The notes beneath the pieces were generated by a model. It did no database searches and was not told where the DNA came from. It saw only the letters and a program-made list of their open reading frames with translations. Both the position numbers and the translations under genes were made by a program. Of a DNA stretch of 64,000 bases, positions 7,396 to 18,994 are shown piece by piece. The DNA comes from Geodermatophilus dictyosporus. Lineage in GTDB: Bacteria > Actinomycetota > Actinomycetes > Mycobacteriales > Geodermatophilaceae. Every line of letters begins with the position of its first letter. Position 1 is the first letter of the stretch. The DNA is taken from positions 558,001-622,000 of the forward strand of contig NZ_FOWQ01000003.1 of the NCBI RefSeq assembly GCF_900115505.1, given 5' to 3'.

Positions 7396-8490
7396 CTAGA
7401 GCCAGCCGTTGCGCTTGAAGCCGCGGTAGAGCAGCAGGCAGGCGGTGGCGATCACCAGCAGCACCATCGGGTAGCCCCACCGCCAGCGCAGCTCGGGCAT
7501 GAACTCGAAGTTCATCCCGTAGATGCCGGCGATCGCGGTGGGGACGGCGACGATGCCGGCCCACGCCGAGATCTTGCGCATGTCCTCGTTGTCGGCCATC
7601 GAGGTGCGCGCCAGCGACGCCTGCAGGATCGACGACAGCAGCTCGTCGAGGGAGCCCACCTGGTCGCGCACCCGGATGGCGTGGTCGAGGACGTCGCGGA
7701 AGTAGGAGCGCATCGCCTCCGGGACGACGTCGACGGGCCGCTCGGAGAGCTTCTGCAGCGGCACCTCCAGCGGTCCCACCGCCCGCCGCAGCGACATCAG
7801 CTCCCGCTTGAGCTGGTAGAGCCGGCCGATGTCGTCGGTGCGCTCCGGGCTGAACACCGAGGCCTCGAGCTCGTCGACGTCGTCCTGCACCTGCTCGACG
7901 ACGTCGACGAAGGTGTCGACGACGAGGTCGGCCACCGCGTACAGCACCGCCGCGGGCCCGTGGCAGAGCAGGTCGCGGTCCTCCTCCAGCCGCTGCCGCA
8001 GGTCGGTCAGGTCGTTGTGGTCGCCGTGCCGCACGGTGATCACGTGGTGGGCACCCACGAACACCATGACCTCGCCGGTGTCGACCACCTCGCTGGTGGC
8101 GGTCAGCTGCTCGTGCTCCACGTACCGCGCGGTCTTGAGCACCATGAACAGGTCGTCGTCGTAGCGCTCGAGCTTGGGCCGCTGGTGGGCGTAGACGGCG
8201 TCCTCGACGGCCAGCGGGTGCAACTGGTAGCGGCCGGCGATGGCGCCGAGCTCGGCCTCGGTCGGCTCGAACAGCCCGAGCCACACGAACCCGCCGCGCT
8301 CGACCGCGGTGTCGAGGGCCTCCATCGGGTCCACCGGCGGCTCGCGCCGGCCCTGCACGTAGACCGCGCAGTCGACCACCGCTCCGGTCCCCGGCGGCCG
8401 GCCGCGGGGCGGTCGTGGTGCCCCCGCCGGCCGCGGGCGGGGGCTGGGCGCGTAGAGCTCCGGTGCGCCCTCGGTCCGCGGGTCGACCAC
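7396..8490 (-). CDS. corA: CorA-type magnesium/cobalt transporter
   Basis: CorA forms pentameric inner-membrane channels for Mg2+ (and Co2+/Ni2+). The 364-residue product has a long soluble N-terminal domain (FVWLGLFEPTEAELGAIA, HPLAVEDAVYAHQRPKLE, YDDDLFMVLKTARY) and two C-terminal membrane helices with the selectivity motif GMN at about residues 325-327, followed by the short loop FEFMPEL. The GTG at 8490 is chosen because GGGAGGAGG lies six bases upstream and the family domain begins soon after; the open frame upstream is out-of-family sequence. The N-terminus contains a Pro/Arg-rich linker. It is divergent from the permease gene. Confidence 0.93.
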   Translation of the reverse strand: MVDPRTEGAPELYAPSPRPRPAGAPRPPRGRPPGTGAVVDCAVYVQGRREPPVDPMEALDTAVERGGFVWLGLFEPTEAELGAIAGRYQLHPLAVEDAVYAHQRPKLERYDDDLFMVLKTARYVEHEQLTATSEVVDTGEVMVFVGAHHVITVRHGDHNDLTDLRQRLEEDRDLLCHGPAAVLYAVADLVVDTFVDVVEQVQDDVDELEASVFSPERTDDIGRLYQLKRELMSLRRAVGPLEVPLQKLSERPVDVVPEAMRSYFRDVLDHAIRVRDQVGSLDELLSSILQASLARTSMADNEDMRKISAWAGIVAVPTAIAGIYGMNFEFMPELRWRWGYPMVLLVIATACLLLYRGFKRNGWL

Positions 8491-8623
8491 CGTCTGCCTC
8501 CTCCCGTCCCGCCGGTACGGCGGGCGAGGAGAGCGTAGGCGTGCGGCGCCCGCGGCCCCGTGCCACGCTGCCTGGGAGGCCGGCCGAGTCCAGGCCGGCG
8601 TCGCGCTCGCCGAGGAGGACGCC

Positions 8624-10126
8624 GTGACCGCAGGGTCCCGCCGGGTCAAGTCCGTCGAGGAGTCCATCCGGGACACCGACGAGCCGGAACACCGGCTCAA
8701 GAAGAACCTGTCGGGCCTCGACCTCACCGTCTTCGGTGTCGGCGTGATCATCGGCACCGGCATCTTCGTGCTCACCGGGCTGGTGGCACGCGACCAGGCC
8801 GGCCCGGCGGTGGCCATCTCGTTCGTCATCGCGGGCGTGGTCTGCGGCCTGGCGGCGATCTGCTACGCCGAGTTCGCCTCGACGGTGCCGGTGGCCGGGT
8901 CGGCCTACACGTTCTCCTACGCCACCTTCGGTGAGTTCATCGCCTGGATCATCGGCTGGGACCTCGTGCTGGAGCTGGCCCTGGGCGCCGCGACGGTGTC
9001 GGTCGGCTGGTCGGGGTACCTCAACCAGCTGCTCGACGACGTCGGCACGCCGCTGCCGACGTCGATCGCCGGGGAGACCGCGACGGTCAACATCCCGGCG
9101 ATCGTCATCGCCCTGGTGATGACCGGCGTCCTGATCCTCGGGATCAAGCTCTCCTCGCGCGTCACCAGCGTCATCGTGGCGATCAAGCTGGTCGTCGTCC
9201 TGCTGGTCATCGTCGTCGGGTTCTTCTACGTCTCCGCCGCCAACTACTCGCCGTTCGTGCCGCCGGCCGAGCCCGCGGCCGCGGGGGAGGAGGGCTGGCT
9301 GCACACGCCGCTGATCTCGGTGCTCACCGGGTTCAGCCCCGGCACCTTCGGGTGGGGCGGCGTGCTGGCCGGCGCGGCGATCGTGTTCTTCGCGTTCATC
9401 GGCTTCGACATCGTGGCCACCGCGGCGGAGGAGACCCGCGACCCCAGGCGGGACATGCCGCGCGGGATCCTCGGCTCCCTGGCGATCTGCACCGTGCTCT
9501 ACGTGGCGGTCTCGCTGGTGGTCGTGGGGATGCAGAACTACACCGAGCTCAGCGCGACCGCACCGCTCGCGGGTGCGTTCTCCGCCAACGGGATGCCGGT
9601 CTTCTCGAGCATCATCTCGCTGGGCGCGCTGGCCGGGCTCACGTCGGTGGTGATGATCCTGATGCTCGGTCAGTCCCGGGTGCTCTTCGCCATGAGCCGC
9701 GACCACCTGCTCCCACCCGGCCTGGCGAAGGTCCACCCCCGGTACGGCACCCCGTACCGCATCACGATCGTCACCGGGATCGTGGTCGCGCTGCTGGCCG
9801 GGTTCGTCCCGCTCACCGCCCTCGCGGAGCTGGTGAACATCGGCACGCTGTTCGCCTTCTTCCTCGTGTCGATCGGCGTCTGGCTGCTGCGGCGCACCCG
9901 CCCGGACCTGCACCGCTCCTTCCGCGTGCCGTGGGTGCCGGTCCTGCCGATCGTCTCGGCGCTCGCCTCCCTGTGGCTGATGTCCAACCTGCCCACCGAC
10001 ACCTGGCTGCGCTTCCTCGTCTGGATGGCCCTCGGCGTCGTCGTGTACTTCGCCTACGGCCGCGGCCACAGCCGGATGGCCACGGGGGAGCGGATGTCGG
10101 CCGCGGACAACATCGCCCGCCGCTGA
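8624..10126 (+). CDS. APC-family cationic amino acid permease (CAT/YfnA type)
   Basis: A 500-residue, about 12-helix amino acid/polyamine/cation-type secondary transporter. The first helix carries the unwound glycine motif VGVIIGTGIFVLTG that binds the amino group of the substrate, preceded by LKKNLSGLDLTVFG. Later segments include CYAEFASTVPVAGSAYTF, AFIGFDIVATAAEETRDPRRD and MSRDHLLPPG, all typical of the cationic amino acid transporter subgroup. The GTG start has GAGGAGGACGCC directly upstream. The exact substrate cannot be read from sequence. The gene is monocistronic, followed by a strong hairpin. Confidence 0.9.
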   Translation: MTAGSRRVKSVEESIRDTDEPEHRLKKNLSGLDLTVFGVGVIIGTGIFVLTGLVARDQAGPAVAISFVIAGVVCGLAAICYAEFASTVPVAGSAYTFSYATFGEFIAWIIGWDLVLELALGAATVSVGWSGYLNQLLDDVGTPLPTSIAGETATVNIPAIVIALVMTGVLILGIKLSSRVTSVIVAIKLVVVLLVIVVGFFYVSAANYSPFVPPAEPAAAGEEGWLHTPLISVLTGFSPGTFGWGGVLAGAAIVFFAFIGFDIVATAAEETRDPRRDMPRGILGSLAICTVLYVAVSLVVVGMQNYTELSATAPLAGAFSANGMPVFSSIISLGALAGLTSVVMILMLGQSRVLFAMSRDHLLPPGLAKVHPRYGTPYRITIVTGIVVALLAGFVPLTALAELVNIGTLFAFFLVSIGVWLLRRTRPDLHRSFRVPWVPVLPIVSALASLWLMSNLPTDTWLRFLVWMALGVVVYFAYGRGHSRMATGERMSAADNIARR

Positions 10127-10141
10127 CCCCCTCGGAGGGGT

Positions 10142-10176
10142 GAGGCGGGCTCCGGCGCACCTCCGGAGCCCGCCTC
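10142..10176 (+). terminator. Strong hairpin terminator
   Basis: A perfect 14-bp stem (GAGGCGGGCTCCGG, 10142-10155, against 10163-10176) with loop CGCACCT follows the permease stop by 16 bases. Confidence 0.75.
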
Positions 10177-10225
10177 CGCGCGACGACCTGACCGGTGACC
10201 GACGTCCCCGGCCAGGAGCAGACCC

Positions 10226-10840
10226 GTGGCGACCAGCGTCCTCGACGCCCCCCTCCCGACGATCCCCACCGCCGCGCCCCGGCGGCCGGCGGCCGTGCTC
10301 GCGCTCGCCGCGGTCTGCGGGCTGGAGTCGCTGGCCCTGCTCGCGGGCGGCCTGACGGGGCTCGACGGACTGCTCACCGCCACCCCGGCGCCGCCGGCGC
10401 CCGTGGTGGTCGTCGTCCTCGGCGGGCTGGCCGGCTGGATCGTCGCCTGCGCGGGCAGCGCGCTGACCGTCCTCGAGGGGCCGGGACGGCGGATGGCGGC
10501 CGTCGTCGCCGGTGCCGAGGTCGCCCTGGTGGTCGCGCTGCTCGCCGTCAGCCGGCTCACCGCGCTGCTGGACGGGCTGCCCGCCACCGTGCCGGTGCCC
10601 GCGGCCGCCCTGCTCGCCCTCGCCGTCCCCGTCGGCAAGCTGCTGCTCGCCTCGGCACCCTCGGTCCTCGCGTGGGCGCGGACCGCCCCGCCGCGGCACC
10701 GGGAGCCCGAGCCGGTGGTCCACCCGCGGCTGCGGGTGCTCACCGTGGCGGTCATCGGGCTGGCGCTGTGCGGGCTGGCGGTCACCACCCCGGTGGCCGG
10801 CGAGCCACCGGCTCCGGCCACCGCCGTCGCCGGCGGCTGA
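10226..10840 (+). CDS. Small polytopic membrane protein, unknown function
   Basis: The 204-residue product has about four hydrophobic segments (roughly residues 22-44, 60-85, 92-110, 122-140) and a further one near 170-188, separated by short Arg-containing loops, with an Ala/Pro-rich C-terminus. I recognise no family motif. The GTG is chosen from the open frame and the hydrophobic start that follows; AGGAGCAGACCC precedes it. It lies between a terminator and the leaderless metG promoter, so it is probably transcribed alone. Codon use is like that of its neighbours, supporting a real gene. Confidence 0.6.
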   Translation: MATSVLDAPLPTIPTAAPRRPAAVLALAAVCGLESLALLAGGLTGLDGLLTATPAPPAPVVVVVLGGLAGWIVACAGSALTVLEGPGRRMAAVVAGAEVALVVALLAVSRLTALLDGLPATVPVPAAALLALAVPVGKLLLASAPSVLAWARTAPPRHREPEPVVHPRLRVLTVAVIGLALCGLAVTTPVAGEPPAPATAVAGG

Positions 10841-10870
10841 CGGCCGCTCAACCGGGTGGACGCCGCCACC

Positions 10871-10876
10871 TAGGCT
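10871..10876 (+). promoter_or_regulatory. -10 box of leaderless metG transcript
   Basis: TAGGCT is followed by exactly six bases and the GTG of metG, with no Shine-Dalgarno sequence. The same layout occurs at eno and at the NADH dehydrogenase gene. A TANNNT box at this distance is the known mark of leaderless actinobacterial mRNAs. Confidence 0.65.
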
Positions 10877-10882
10877 CGGGGC

Positions 10883-12676
10883 GTGAGTGATCGGCACATC
10901 CTGACCGCCGTCGCGTGGCCCTACGCCAACGGCCCGCGGCACATCGGCCACGTCTCCGGCTTCGGCGTCCCCTCCGACGTCTTCAGCCGCTACCAGCGGA
11001 TGGCCGGCAACCGGGTGCTGATGGTCAGCGGCACCGACGAGCACGGGACGCCGATCACCGTCGCCGCCGACGCCGAGGGCGTGTCCCCGCGCGAGATCGC
11101 CGACCGCAACAACCGGCTGATCGTGGGCGACCTGCAGGCGCTGGGCCTGTCCTACGACCTGTTCACCCGGACGACGACGGCCAACCACGCCGCGATCAGC
11201 CAGGAGATCTTCCTGGGGCTGTTGAAGAACGGCTACGTCTTCCCGAAGACCACCCTCGGCGCCATCAGCCCGAGCACCGGCCGCACGCTGCCCGACCGCT
11301 ACATCGAGGGCACCTGTCCCATCTGCGGCTACGACGGGGCCCGCGGCGACCAGTGCGACAACTGCGGCAACCAGCTCGACCCGGTGGACCTCATCAACCC
11401 CCGGAGCCGGATCAACGGCGAGACGCCGAGGTTCGTCGAGGAGGAGCACTACTTCCTCGACCTGCCGGCCTTCACCCGCTCCCTGGGCGACTGGCTGGAC
11501 ACCCGCCGCGGCTGGCGGCCCAACGTGCTCAACTTCGCCAAGAACCTGCTGACCGACCTCAAGCCGCGCAGCTACACCCGCGACATCGACTGGGGCGTGC
11601 CGGTGCCCCTCGACGGCTGGCGCGACCGCCCCGACAAGCGGATCTACGTGTGGTTCGACGCCGTCGTCGGCTACCTGTCGGCGTCCATCGAGTGGGCCCG
11701 CCGCTCCGGGGACGGCGACGCCTGGCGGCAGTGGTGGCAGACGCCGGACGCCGACGCCTACTACTTCATGGGCAAGGACAACATCGTCTTCCACGCCGAG
11801 ATCTGGCCCGCCCAGTTGCTCGGCTACGACGGCGAGGGCGACCGGGGCGGGACGCCGGGCTCGCTGGGCCGGCTGAACCTGCCCACCGAGGTGGTCTCCA
11901 GCGAGTTCCTCACCATGGAGGGGCGCAAGTTCTCCTCCTCCCGCCAGGTGGTCATCTACGTCCGCGACTTCCTGGCCCGCTACGACGCCGACGCGCTGCG
12001 CTACTTCGTCGCCGCCGCCGGGCCCGAGACCCAGGACACCGACTTCACCTGGGCGGAGTTCCTGCGCCGCAACAACGACGAGCTGGTCGCCGGCTGGGGC
12101 AACCTGGTCAACCGCACGGTGTCGATGGCGGCCAAGAACGTCGGCGCCGTCCCGACGCCGGGGGACCTGACCGACGCCGACCGCGCCCTGCTGTCGGCCA
12201 CGCAGGGCGCCTTCGGCCCGATCGGCGAGCTGCTCTCGCGCAACCGGCAGAAGGCGGCGGCCACCGAGGCGATGCGGGTGGTCGGCGAGGCGAACAAGTA
12301 CCTGTCCGACCAGGCGCCGTGGAAGCTCAAGGAGGACCCGGCCCGCCGGGACACCGTGCTGCACACCGCGCTGCAGGCGGTCAGCGACTGCAACGCGCTG
12401 CTCACCCCGTTCCTCCCGCACTCGGCGCAGCGCATCCACGAGCTGCTCGGCGGCACCGGCGTGTGGTCGCCGGCGCCGCGCACCGAGGAGGTCACCGACC
12501 TCGACGACGGCTCGCCCTACCCGGTGATCACCGGCGACTACGCGTCCGCGCAGGCGGTCTGGGCGTCCCGGCCGCTGGAGTCGGGGACGCCGCTGTCGGC
12601 GCCCACGCCGGTGTTCCGGAAGCTGGACGAGTCGATCGTCGCCGAGGAGCTGCGGCGGCTGGACGAGGGCGAGTGA
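10883..12676 (+). CDS. metG: Methionyl-tRNA synthetase
   Basis: MetRS attaches methionine to tRNA-Met in two ATP-dependent steps. The 597-residue class I synthetase shows the HIGH signature (residues 20-23, [11 protein letters not shown]), the zinc-binding insertion CPICGYDG...[17 protein letters not shown], the specificity segment [14 protein letters not shown], and KFSSSR as the KMSKS-type loop. The C-terminal helical anticodon domain follows (GWGNLVNRT). There is no added C-terminal tRNA-binding domain, as is normal for actinobacterial forms of this length. It starts with GTG directly after a leaderless-type -10 box, and its stop codon overlaps the start of tatD (GTGA). Confidence 0.97.
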   Translation: MSDRHILTAVAWPYANGPRHIGHVSGFGVPSDVFSRYQRMAGNRVLMVSGTDEHGTPITVAADAEGVSPREIADRNNRLIVGDLQALGLSYDLFTRTTTANHAAISQEIFLGLLKNGYVFPKTTLGAISPSTGRTLPDRYIEGTCPICGYDGARGDQCDNCGNQLDPVDLINPRSRINGETPRFVEEEHYFLDLPAFTRSLGDWLDTRRGWRPNVLNFAKNLLTDLKPRSYTRDIDWGVPVPLDGWRDRPDKRIYVWFDAVVGYLSASIEWARRSGDGDAWRQWWQTPDADAYYFMGKDNIVFHAEIWPAQLLGYDGEGDRGGTPGSLGRLNLPTEVVSSEFLTMEGRKFSSSRQVVIYVRDFLARYDADALRYFVAAAGPETQDTDFTWAEFLRRNNDELVAGWGNLVNRTVSMAAKNVGAVPTPGDLTDADRALLSATQGAFGPIGELLSRNRQKAAATEAMRVVGEANKYLSDQAPWKLKEDPARRDTVLHTALQAVSDCNALLTPFLPHSAQRIHELLGGTGVWSPAPRTEEVTDLDDGSPYPVITGDYASAQAVWASRPLESGTPLSAPTPVFRKLDESIVAEELRRLDEGE

Positions 12677-13563
12677 GCCGCTCGGCCTCGTCGCGGGCCA
12701 ACCGGCGGGGGGAGCCGCCGCCGTCGCCGGAGCCGCTGCCGGCCCCGGCGGTCGACAGCCACACCCACCTCGACATCGTCCTGGACGGGTTCCGCGCCGA
12801 GGAGCCGGCCGACGACGCGGCGGTGGACGCCGAGATCGCCGCCGCGGCTGCCGCCGGCGTCCCCCGGCTGGTCCAGGTCGGCGTCGACGTGGCCTCCTCC
12901 CGCTGGTCGGCGGAGCTGGCGGCCCGGCACCCGCAGGTGCTCGCCGCCGTCGCCGTCCACCCCAACGAGGCCGGGGAGGGGCTCGCCGACGACGACGCCC
13001 TGGCCGAGATCGACCGGCTGGCGGCGCTGCCGCGGGTGCGCGCGGTGGGGGAGACCGGCCTGGACCGCTACCGCACCGGCCCCGAGGGGTGGGCGGCGCA
13101 GGAGGCGTCGTTCCGGGCGCACGTCCGGATCGCGAAGGAACACGGGCTCGCGCTGGTCGTCCACGACCGCGACGCGCACGAGGAGGTGCTGCGCGTGCTC
13201 GACGACGAGGGCGCGCCCGGGCACGTCGTCATGCACTGCTTCTCCGGCGACGCCGGGTTCGCGGCGGCCTGCGTCGAGCGCGGCTTCGTGCTGTCCTTCG
13301 CCGGGACGCTGACCTTCGGCAACGCCGGCTACCTGCGCGAGGCGGCGGCGGCCACCCCGGTCGACCAGCTGCTCGTCGAGACCGACGCGCCCTTCCTCAC
13401 CCCGGTGCCGCACCGCGGCCGGCCCAACGCCTCGCGGCTCGTGCCGCACACCGTCCGGGCGCTGGCCGAGGTCACCGGCGTGGAGCTCGCGCTGCTGTGC
13501 GACGCGCTCACCACGAACGCCGAGCGCGTCTTCGGCGGCTGGCGGGACGACCCGACCGGCTGA
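12673..13563 (+). CDS. tatD: TatD-family metal-dependent DNase
   Basis: TatD proteins are two-metal TIM-barrel nucleases acting on DNA 3' ends and some chiral or peptide substrates. The 296-residue product has the metal ligands expected: DSHTHLD at the first strand, [17 protein letters not shown], the MHCFSGD segment and [18 protein letters not shown] Pro-rich extension of about 25 residues precedes the barrel. The GTG start overlaps the metG stop by four bases, so translation is probably coupled. The metG-tatD-rpf-rsmA-ispE order is conserved in actinobacteria. Confidence 0.92.
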   Translation: MSRSASSRANRRGEPPPSPEPLPAPAVDSHTHLDIVLDGFRAEEPADDAAVDAEIAAAAAAGVPRLVQVGVDVASSRWSAELAARHPQVLAAVAVHPNEAGEGLADDDALAEIDRLAALPRVRAVGETGLDRYRTGPEGWAAQEASFRAHVRIAKEHGLALVVHDRDAHEEVLRVLDDEGAPGHVVMHCFSGDAGFAAACVERGFVLSFAGTLTFGNAGYLREAAAATPVDQLLVETDAPFLTPVPHRGRPNASRLVPHTVRALAEVTGVELALLCDALTTNAERVFGGWRDDPTG

Positions 13564-13589
13564 GCCGGGAGGCGGGGCACACTGGGGGC

Positions 13590-14429
13590 GTGGGTCGCCT
13601 CATCGCCGTCGTGCTCTTCATCGCCGTCCTGGTGCCCGGCGTGCTGCTCGCGCGGGCCTGGGCGCTGGCCGCCGGCCGGCGCGCCGTCGCCTCGGCCGGC
13701 GTGGAGTTCGCGACCCCCACGCCCGAGGGGCTCGCCACGCTGCACCGGCAGGCCCAGCACGGCCGCCGGGTGCGCCGGCTGGGCCTGCTGCTCGGCGTCG
13801 TCGCCATCGTGGCCAGCGTCGTGGTCTTCGCCGAGGCGTCGGTCTTCCTCTGGCTGCCGGCCCTGCTCACCGGGCTGCTCGCCGGCGTGGTGCTGGCCGA
13901 GGCCACCCGCCCGCGCCCCCGCTGGCGGCTGTCCGCCCCGCCCCGCCGGCCGCGACGCGGCGAGCAGATCTCGCCGTGGCTGCTGTGGACGACCCGGGCC
14001 GTCGCCGTCGCCGAGGTCGCCGTCGCGAGCGTGATGTGGCACCGCGGGGACCTGCCCGACTCGGTCGGCTGGGTGGCGGTGGTGGTGCCGCTGGCCACGT
14101 GGCTGCTCGCCGAGGTCGCCCTGCTGCGCGCGCTGCTGCGCCCGCTGGCCGGGGAGGGCGCCGACGTGCCGGTCGACGAGGCGCTGCGCACCTGGACCGC
14201 GCACCTGGTCACCGCCGCGACCAGTGTCCTGGCGCTCCTCCCGCTGGGCGCCCTGCTGCTGGCCGCCGGCATCGACCTCGGCGACCGGGTCACCGAGAAC
14301 GTCGACCTGCTGCCGGTGGCCCTGGTCGCGGGAGGCTTCGCCGGCCTGGCGGCGGGCCTGGCCGTCGCGGTCTTCCTCGTCACCTGGCTGCGTCCCGTGC
14401 GCACCAGCGAGCGCGCACTCGCCGGCTGA
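13590..14429 (+). CDS. Six-to-seven-helix membrane protein, unknown
   Basis: The 279-residue product is mostly hydrophobic, with predicted helices near 5-22, 60-78, 82-100, 125-142, 150-172, 202-222 and 240-265, and an arginine-rich cytoplasmic segment near 105-120. The GTG at 13590 is the first start after tatD that gives an N-terminal signal-anchor. CACACT lies six bases upstream, a weak match to leaderless promoters. I recognise no conserved domain. It sits between tatD and rpf in an otherwise conserved cluster, a position often filled by a lineage-specific membrane protein. Confidence 0.65.
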   Translation: MGRLIAVVLFIAVLVPGVLLARAWALAAGRRAVASAGVEFATPTPEGLATLHRQAQHGRRVRRLGLLLGVVAIVASVVVFAEASVFLWLPALLTGLLAGVVLAEATRPRPRWRLSAPPRRPRRGEQISPWLLWTTRAVAVAEVAVASVMWHRGDLPDSVGWVAVVVPLATWLLAEVALLRALLRPLAGEGADVPVDEALRTWTAHLVTAATSVLALLPLGALLLAAGIDLGDRVTENVDLLPVALVAGGFAGLAAGLAVAVFLVTWLRPVRTSERALAG

Positions 14430-14626
14430 GCGACCGGCCCGCCGGGCCGCTCCCCGGCGGTGACCTCGATCACCGGCCGACCCCACGCAGCCCACTCGTC
14501 ACACCCGTCCCACCGGGCGCGTTCGTCACTCAACGTGTCGGCGTGGCTCCGTGTCGACGTGTCGGCCCCTTGGTTAGCTCTCCGTGCACCGTTGCACCAC
14601 GCACCGCACTCGTCATGGTGCCGTGA

Positions 14627-16691
<2,065 letters not shown>

Positions 16692-16695
<4 letters not shown>

Positions 16696-17651
16696 GCTGG
16701 TCCTCGTCCGGCGGTCCCGGGCACACCCGCGGCGACGGCACGGTCACCGCGCACGCCCCGGCCAAGGTCAACGTCTCGCTCGCCGTCGGGCCGCTGCGGC
16801 CCGACGGGTTCCACGCGCTGCAGACGGTCTACCTGGCCGTCTCGCTGCTGGACACGGTCACCGTGCGCCGCGGCGACGGGCTCTCGGTCACCGTCACCGG
16901 CGAGGGCACCGGCGGCCCCGACCCGGTGCCCACCGACCGGCGCAACCTCGTCTGGCGGGCCGCCGAGCTGCTCGCCGAGCAGGCCGGCGTGGCCGCCGAC
17001 GCCGCGATCGCCGTGGACAAGACCATCCCTGCAGCCGCCGGGCTGGCCGGCGGCAGCGCCGACGCCGCGGCCGCCCTGGTGGCCCTCGACGCCCTGTGGG
17101 GGACCCACGCCACCCGGGGCGACCTCACCGCCCTGGCCGCGCAGCTGGGCAGCGACGTGCCGTTCAGCCTCGCCGGCGGCGTGGCGCTGGGCAGCGGCCG
17201 CGGCGAGCAGCTCACGCCGGTCCTGGCCCGGCGGCAGTGGCACTGGGTGCTCGGCATCGCGGAGGGCGGCCTGGCCACGCCGGCCGTCTACGCCGAGCTG
17301 GACCGGCTGCGCGCCGCGGGCCGGGCCCCCGAGGGCGCCGGCGCGCCGTCACCGGAGCCCGTCGTGGCCGCGCTGCGCAGCGGACCGCCGCCGGCGTTGG
17401 CCGCGGCGCTCGGCAACGACCTGCAGGCCGCGGCCGTGTCGCTGCGGCCCGCGCTCCGGCGGGCGCTGCGCGCGGCCACCGACGCCGGGGCCCTGGCCGC
17501 GCTGGTCAGCGGGTCGGGGCCGACCGTGGCCGCGCTCGCCGAGGACGAGGACGCCGCCGTCCGGCTGGCCGCCGTGCTGGCGGGGGAGGGCGTGTTCCGC
17601 ACCGTCCGCGTGGTGCACGGCCCGGTCCCCGGCGCCCGCCTCGTGGGGTGA
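16692..17651 (+). CDS. ispE: 4-diphosphocytidyl-2-C-methyl-D-erythritol kinase
   Basis: IspE phosphorylates CDP-ME in the MEP pathway to isoprenoid precursors. The 319-residue GHMP kinase has [14 protein letters not shown] with the active-site Lys, the ATP loop [18 protein letters not shown] and the C-terminal motif [16 protein letters not shown] at 16692 overlaps the rsmA stop (GTGA). About 17 extra residues precede the conserved core. The ABC-F gene often found after ispE in actinobacteria is absent; a desaturase faces it instead. Confidence 0.95.
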
Positions 17652-17672
17652 AGCGGCCTCCGGGCGGCGTCC

Positions 17673-18650
17673 TCAGGCCGCGGCGGGCTGCTGGCGCTTG
17701 GCGGCCAGGCGGACCGGGTCGGGCCACTTGACCGAGTGCGCCCAGCCGAGCTTCTCGAACACCCAGATCACCCGGGCGCTGATGTCGATCTGCCCGCGCA
17801 GCACGCCGTGCCGGGCGCAGGTCGGGTCGGCGTGGTGCAGGTTGTGCCAGGACTCGCCGCCGCTGAGGATCGCCAGCGGCCAGAAGTTGGTCGCCCGGTC
17901 GCGCGAGGCGAAGGGCCGGCTGCCCACGACGTGGCAGATCGAGTTGATCGACCAGGTCACGTGGTGCAGCAGGGCGGTGCGCACCAGGCCGGCCCAGAAG
18001 AACGCCGTCCAGGCGCCGGCCCAGCTGCCGGTGACCAGGCCGCCGATCGCGGCCGGCAGCGCGAGGCTGAGGAACGCCCACACGATGAACAGCCGGCTGG
18101 TGACGCGCAGGGCGCCGTCCTTGAGCAGGTCGGGGGCGTAGCGCTCGGCGTTGGTCTGCCGCCGGTCGAACAGCCAGCCCAGGTGCGCGTGGAACATGCC
18201 CTTGAGCAGCGCGCGGGTGTCGTCGCCGTAGCGCCACGGCGAGTGCGGGTCGCCGTCGCGGTCGGAGAAGGCGTGGTGCCGCCGGTGGTCGGCCACCCAC
18301 TGCACCACCGGGCCCTGGATCGCCATGCAGCCCACGACCGCCAGCGCGATCCGCAGCGGGCGGGTGGCCTTGAACGACCCGTGCGTGAAGTACCGGTGGT
18401 AGCCCACGGTGACCCCGAGCAGCGGGACGAAGTAGAAGGCGACGAGCAGGCCGACGTCGAGCCAGGACAGCCCCCAGCCCCACACCGCCGGCACGACGGC
18501 GGCCAGCGCCAGGAACGGCACGACGACGAACACGTAGAGCGTGAGCTGCTCGAGGTGGCCCTTCTCCTTGCCGAGGGCGTTGGGCGGCAGCCCGCGGTCG
18601 GGATCGGCGGGGCGGAGGGCCCTGGGGCGGGTGGCGGTGGGGGCGGACAC
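17673..18650 (-). CDS. Membrane acyl-CoA/acyl-lipid delta-9 desaturase
   Basis: This 325-residue di-iron membrane desaturase puts a double bond into a fatty acyl chain and so affects membrane fluidity. The three histidine clusters are intact: HRYFTH, HRRHH (in VADHRRHHAFSDRDGDPHSP) and NLHHADPT (in SWHNLHHADPT). About four hydrophobic helices surround them. The GTG start has TGGAGG five bases upstream. The gene converges on ispE with a 21-base gap and diverges from tRNA-Gln. Regiospecificity is inferred from similarity to SCD/DesC-type enzymes, not shown here. Confidence 0.9.
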   Translation of the reverse strand: MSAPTATRPRALRPADPDRGLPPNALGKEKGHLEQLTLYVFVVVPFLALAAVVPAVWGWGLSWLDVGLLVAFYFVPLLGVTVGYHRYFTHGSFKATRPLRIALAVVGCMAIQGPVVQWVADHRRHHAFSDRDGDPHSPWRYGDDTRALLKGMFHAHLGWLFDRRQTNAERYAPDLLKDGALRVTSRLFIVWAFLSLALPAAIGGLVTGSWAGAWTAFFWAGLVRTALLHHVTWSINSICHVVGSRPFASRDRATNFWPLAILSGGESWHNLHHADPTCARHGVLRGQIDISARVIWVFEKLGWAHSVKWPDPVRLAAKRQQPAAA

Positions 18651-18846
18651 GTGGCCTCCAGGGGTCGTCCGTCGCGATGCCGCTCGGCGGGACGGCCGGT
18701 GGCTACGGGGCCGTAACCTACGTCACCCACCCGGTCCCCGCCGGTCCGGGCCCCGGTGGCCGCGGGCGGCCGGACGCCCACCTCCGTGCCCGCGCCCGGC
18801 CCGAGCCCTAGTCTCGTCCGGTGGCGCCGCACGCGCGGCGCCGCGG

Positions 18847-18919
18847 TGGGGGATGGGGTAATCGGCAGCCCGCCGGCCTTTGGAGCCGGGAAGTCTCGGT
18901 TCGAGTCCGAGTCCCCCAG
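18847..18919 (+). tRNA. tRNA-Gln (anticodon UUG)
   Basis: A 73-base cloverleaf is visible. The acceptor TGGGGGA pairs with TCCCCCA, the anticodon stem is CCGGC/GCCGG with loop CTTTGGA (anticodon TTG at positions 34-36), and the T arm is CTCGG-TTCGAGT-CCGAG. The variable loop is short and CCA is not encoded. tRNA-Gln just before glmU is usual in actinobacteria. Confidence 0.95.
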
Positions 18920-18994
18920 CAGCGCCGGGGCCGCGCAGCCGCCCCGGCGCCGGGTCGCCGCGGCCGGCGGCCCGCCCACCGTCGGAGGAGATCC

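Noticed and set aside
7310-12439. A single minus-strand open frame of about 1700 codons
   Set aside because: It is antisense to corA, the permease and metG, which have clear family motifs. Very high GC removes stop codons from other frames, so it is a shadow.
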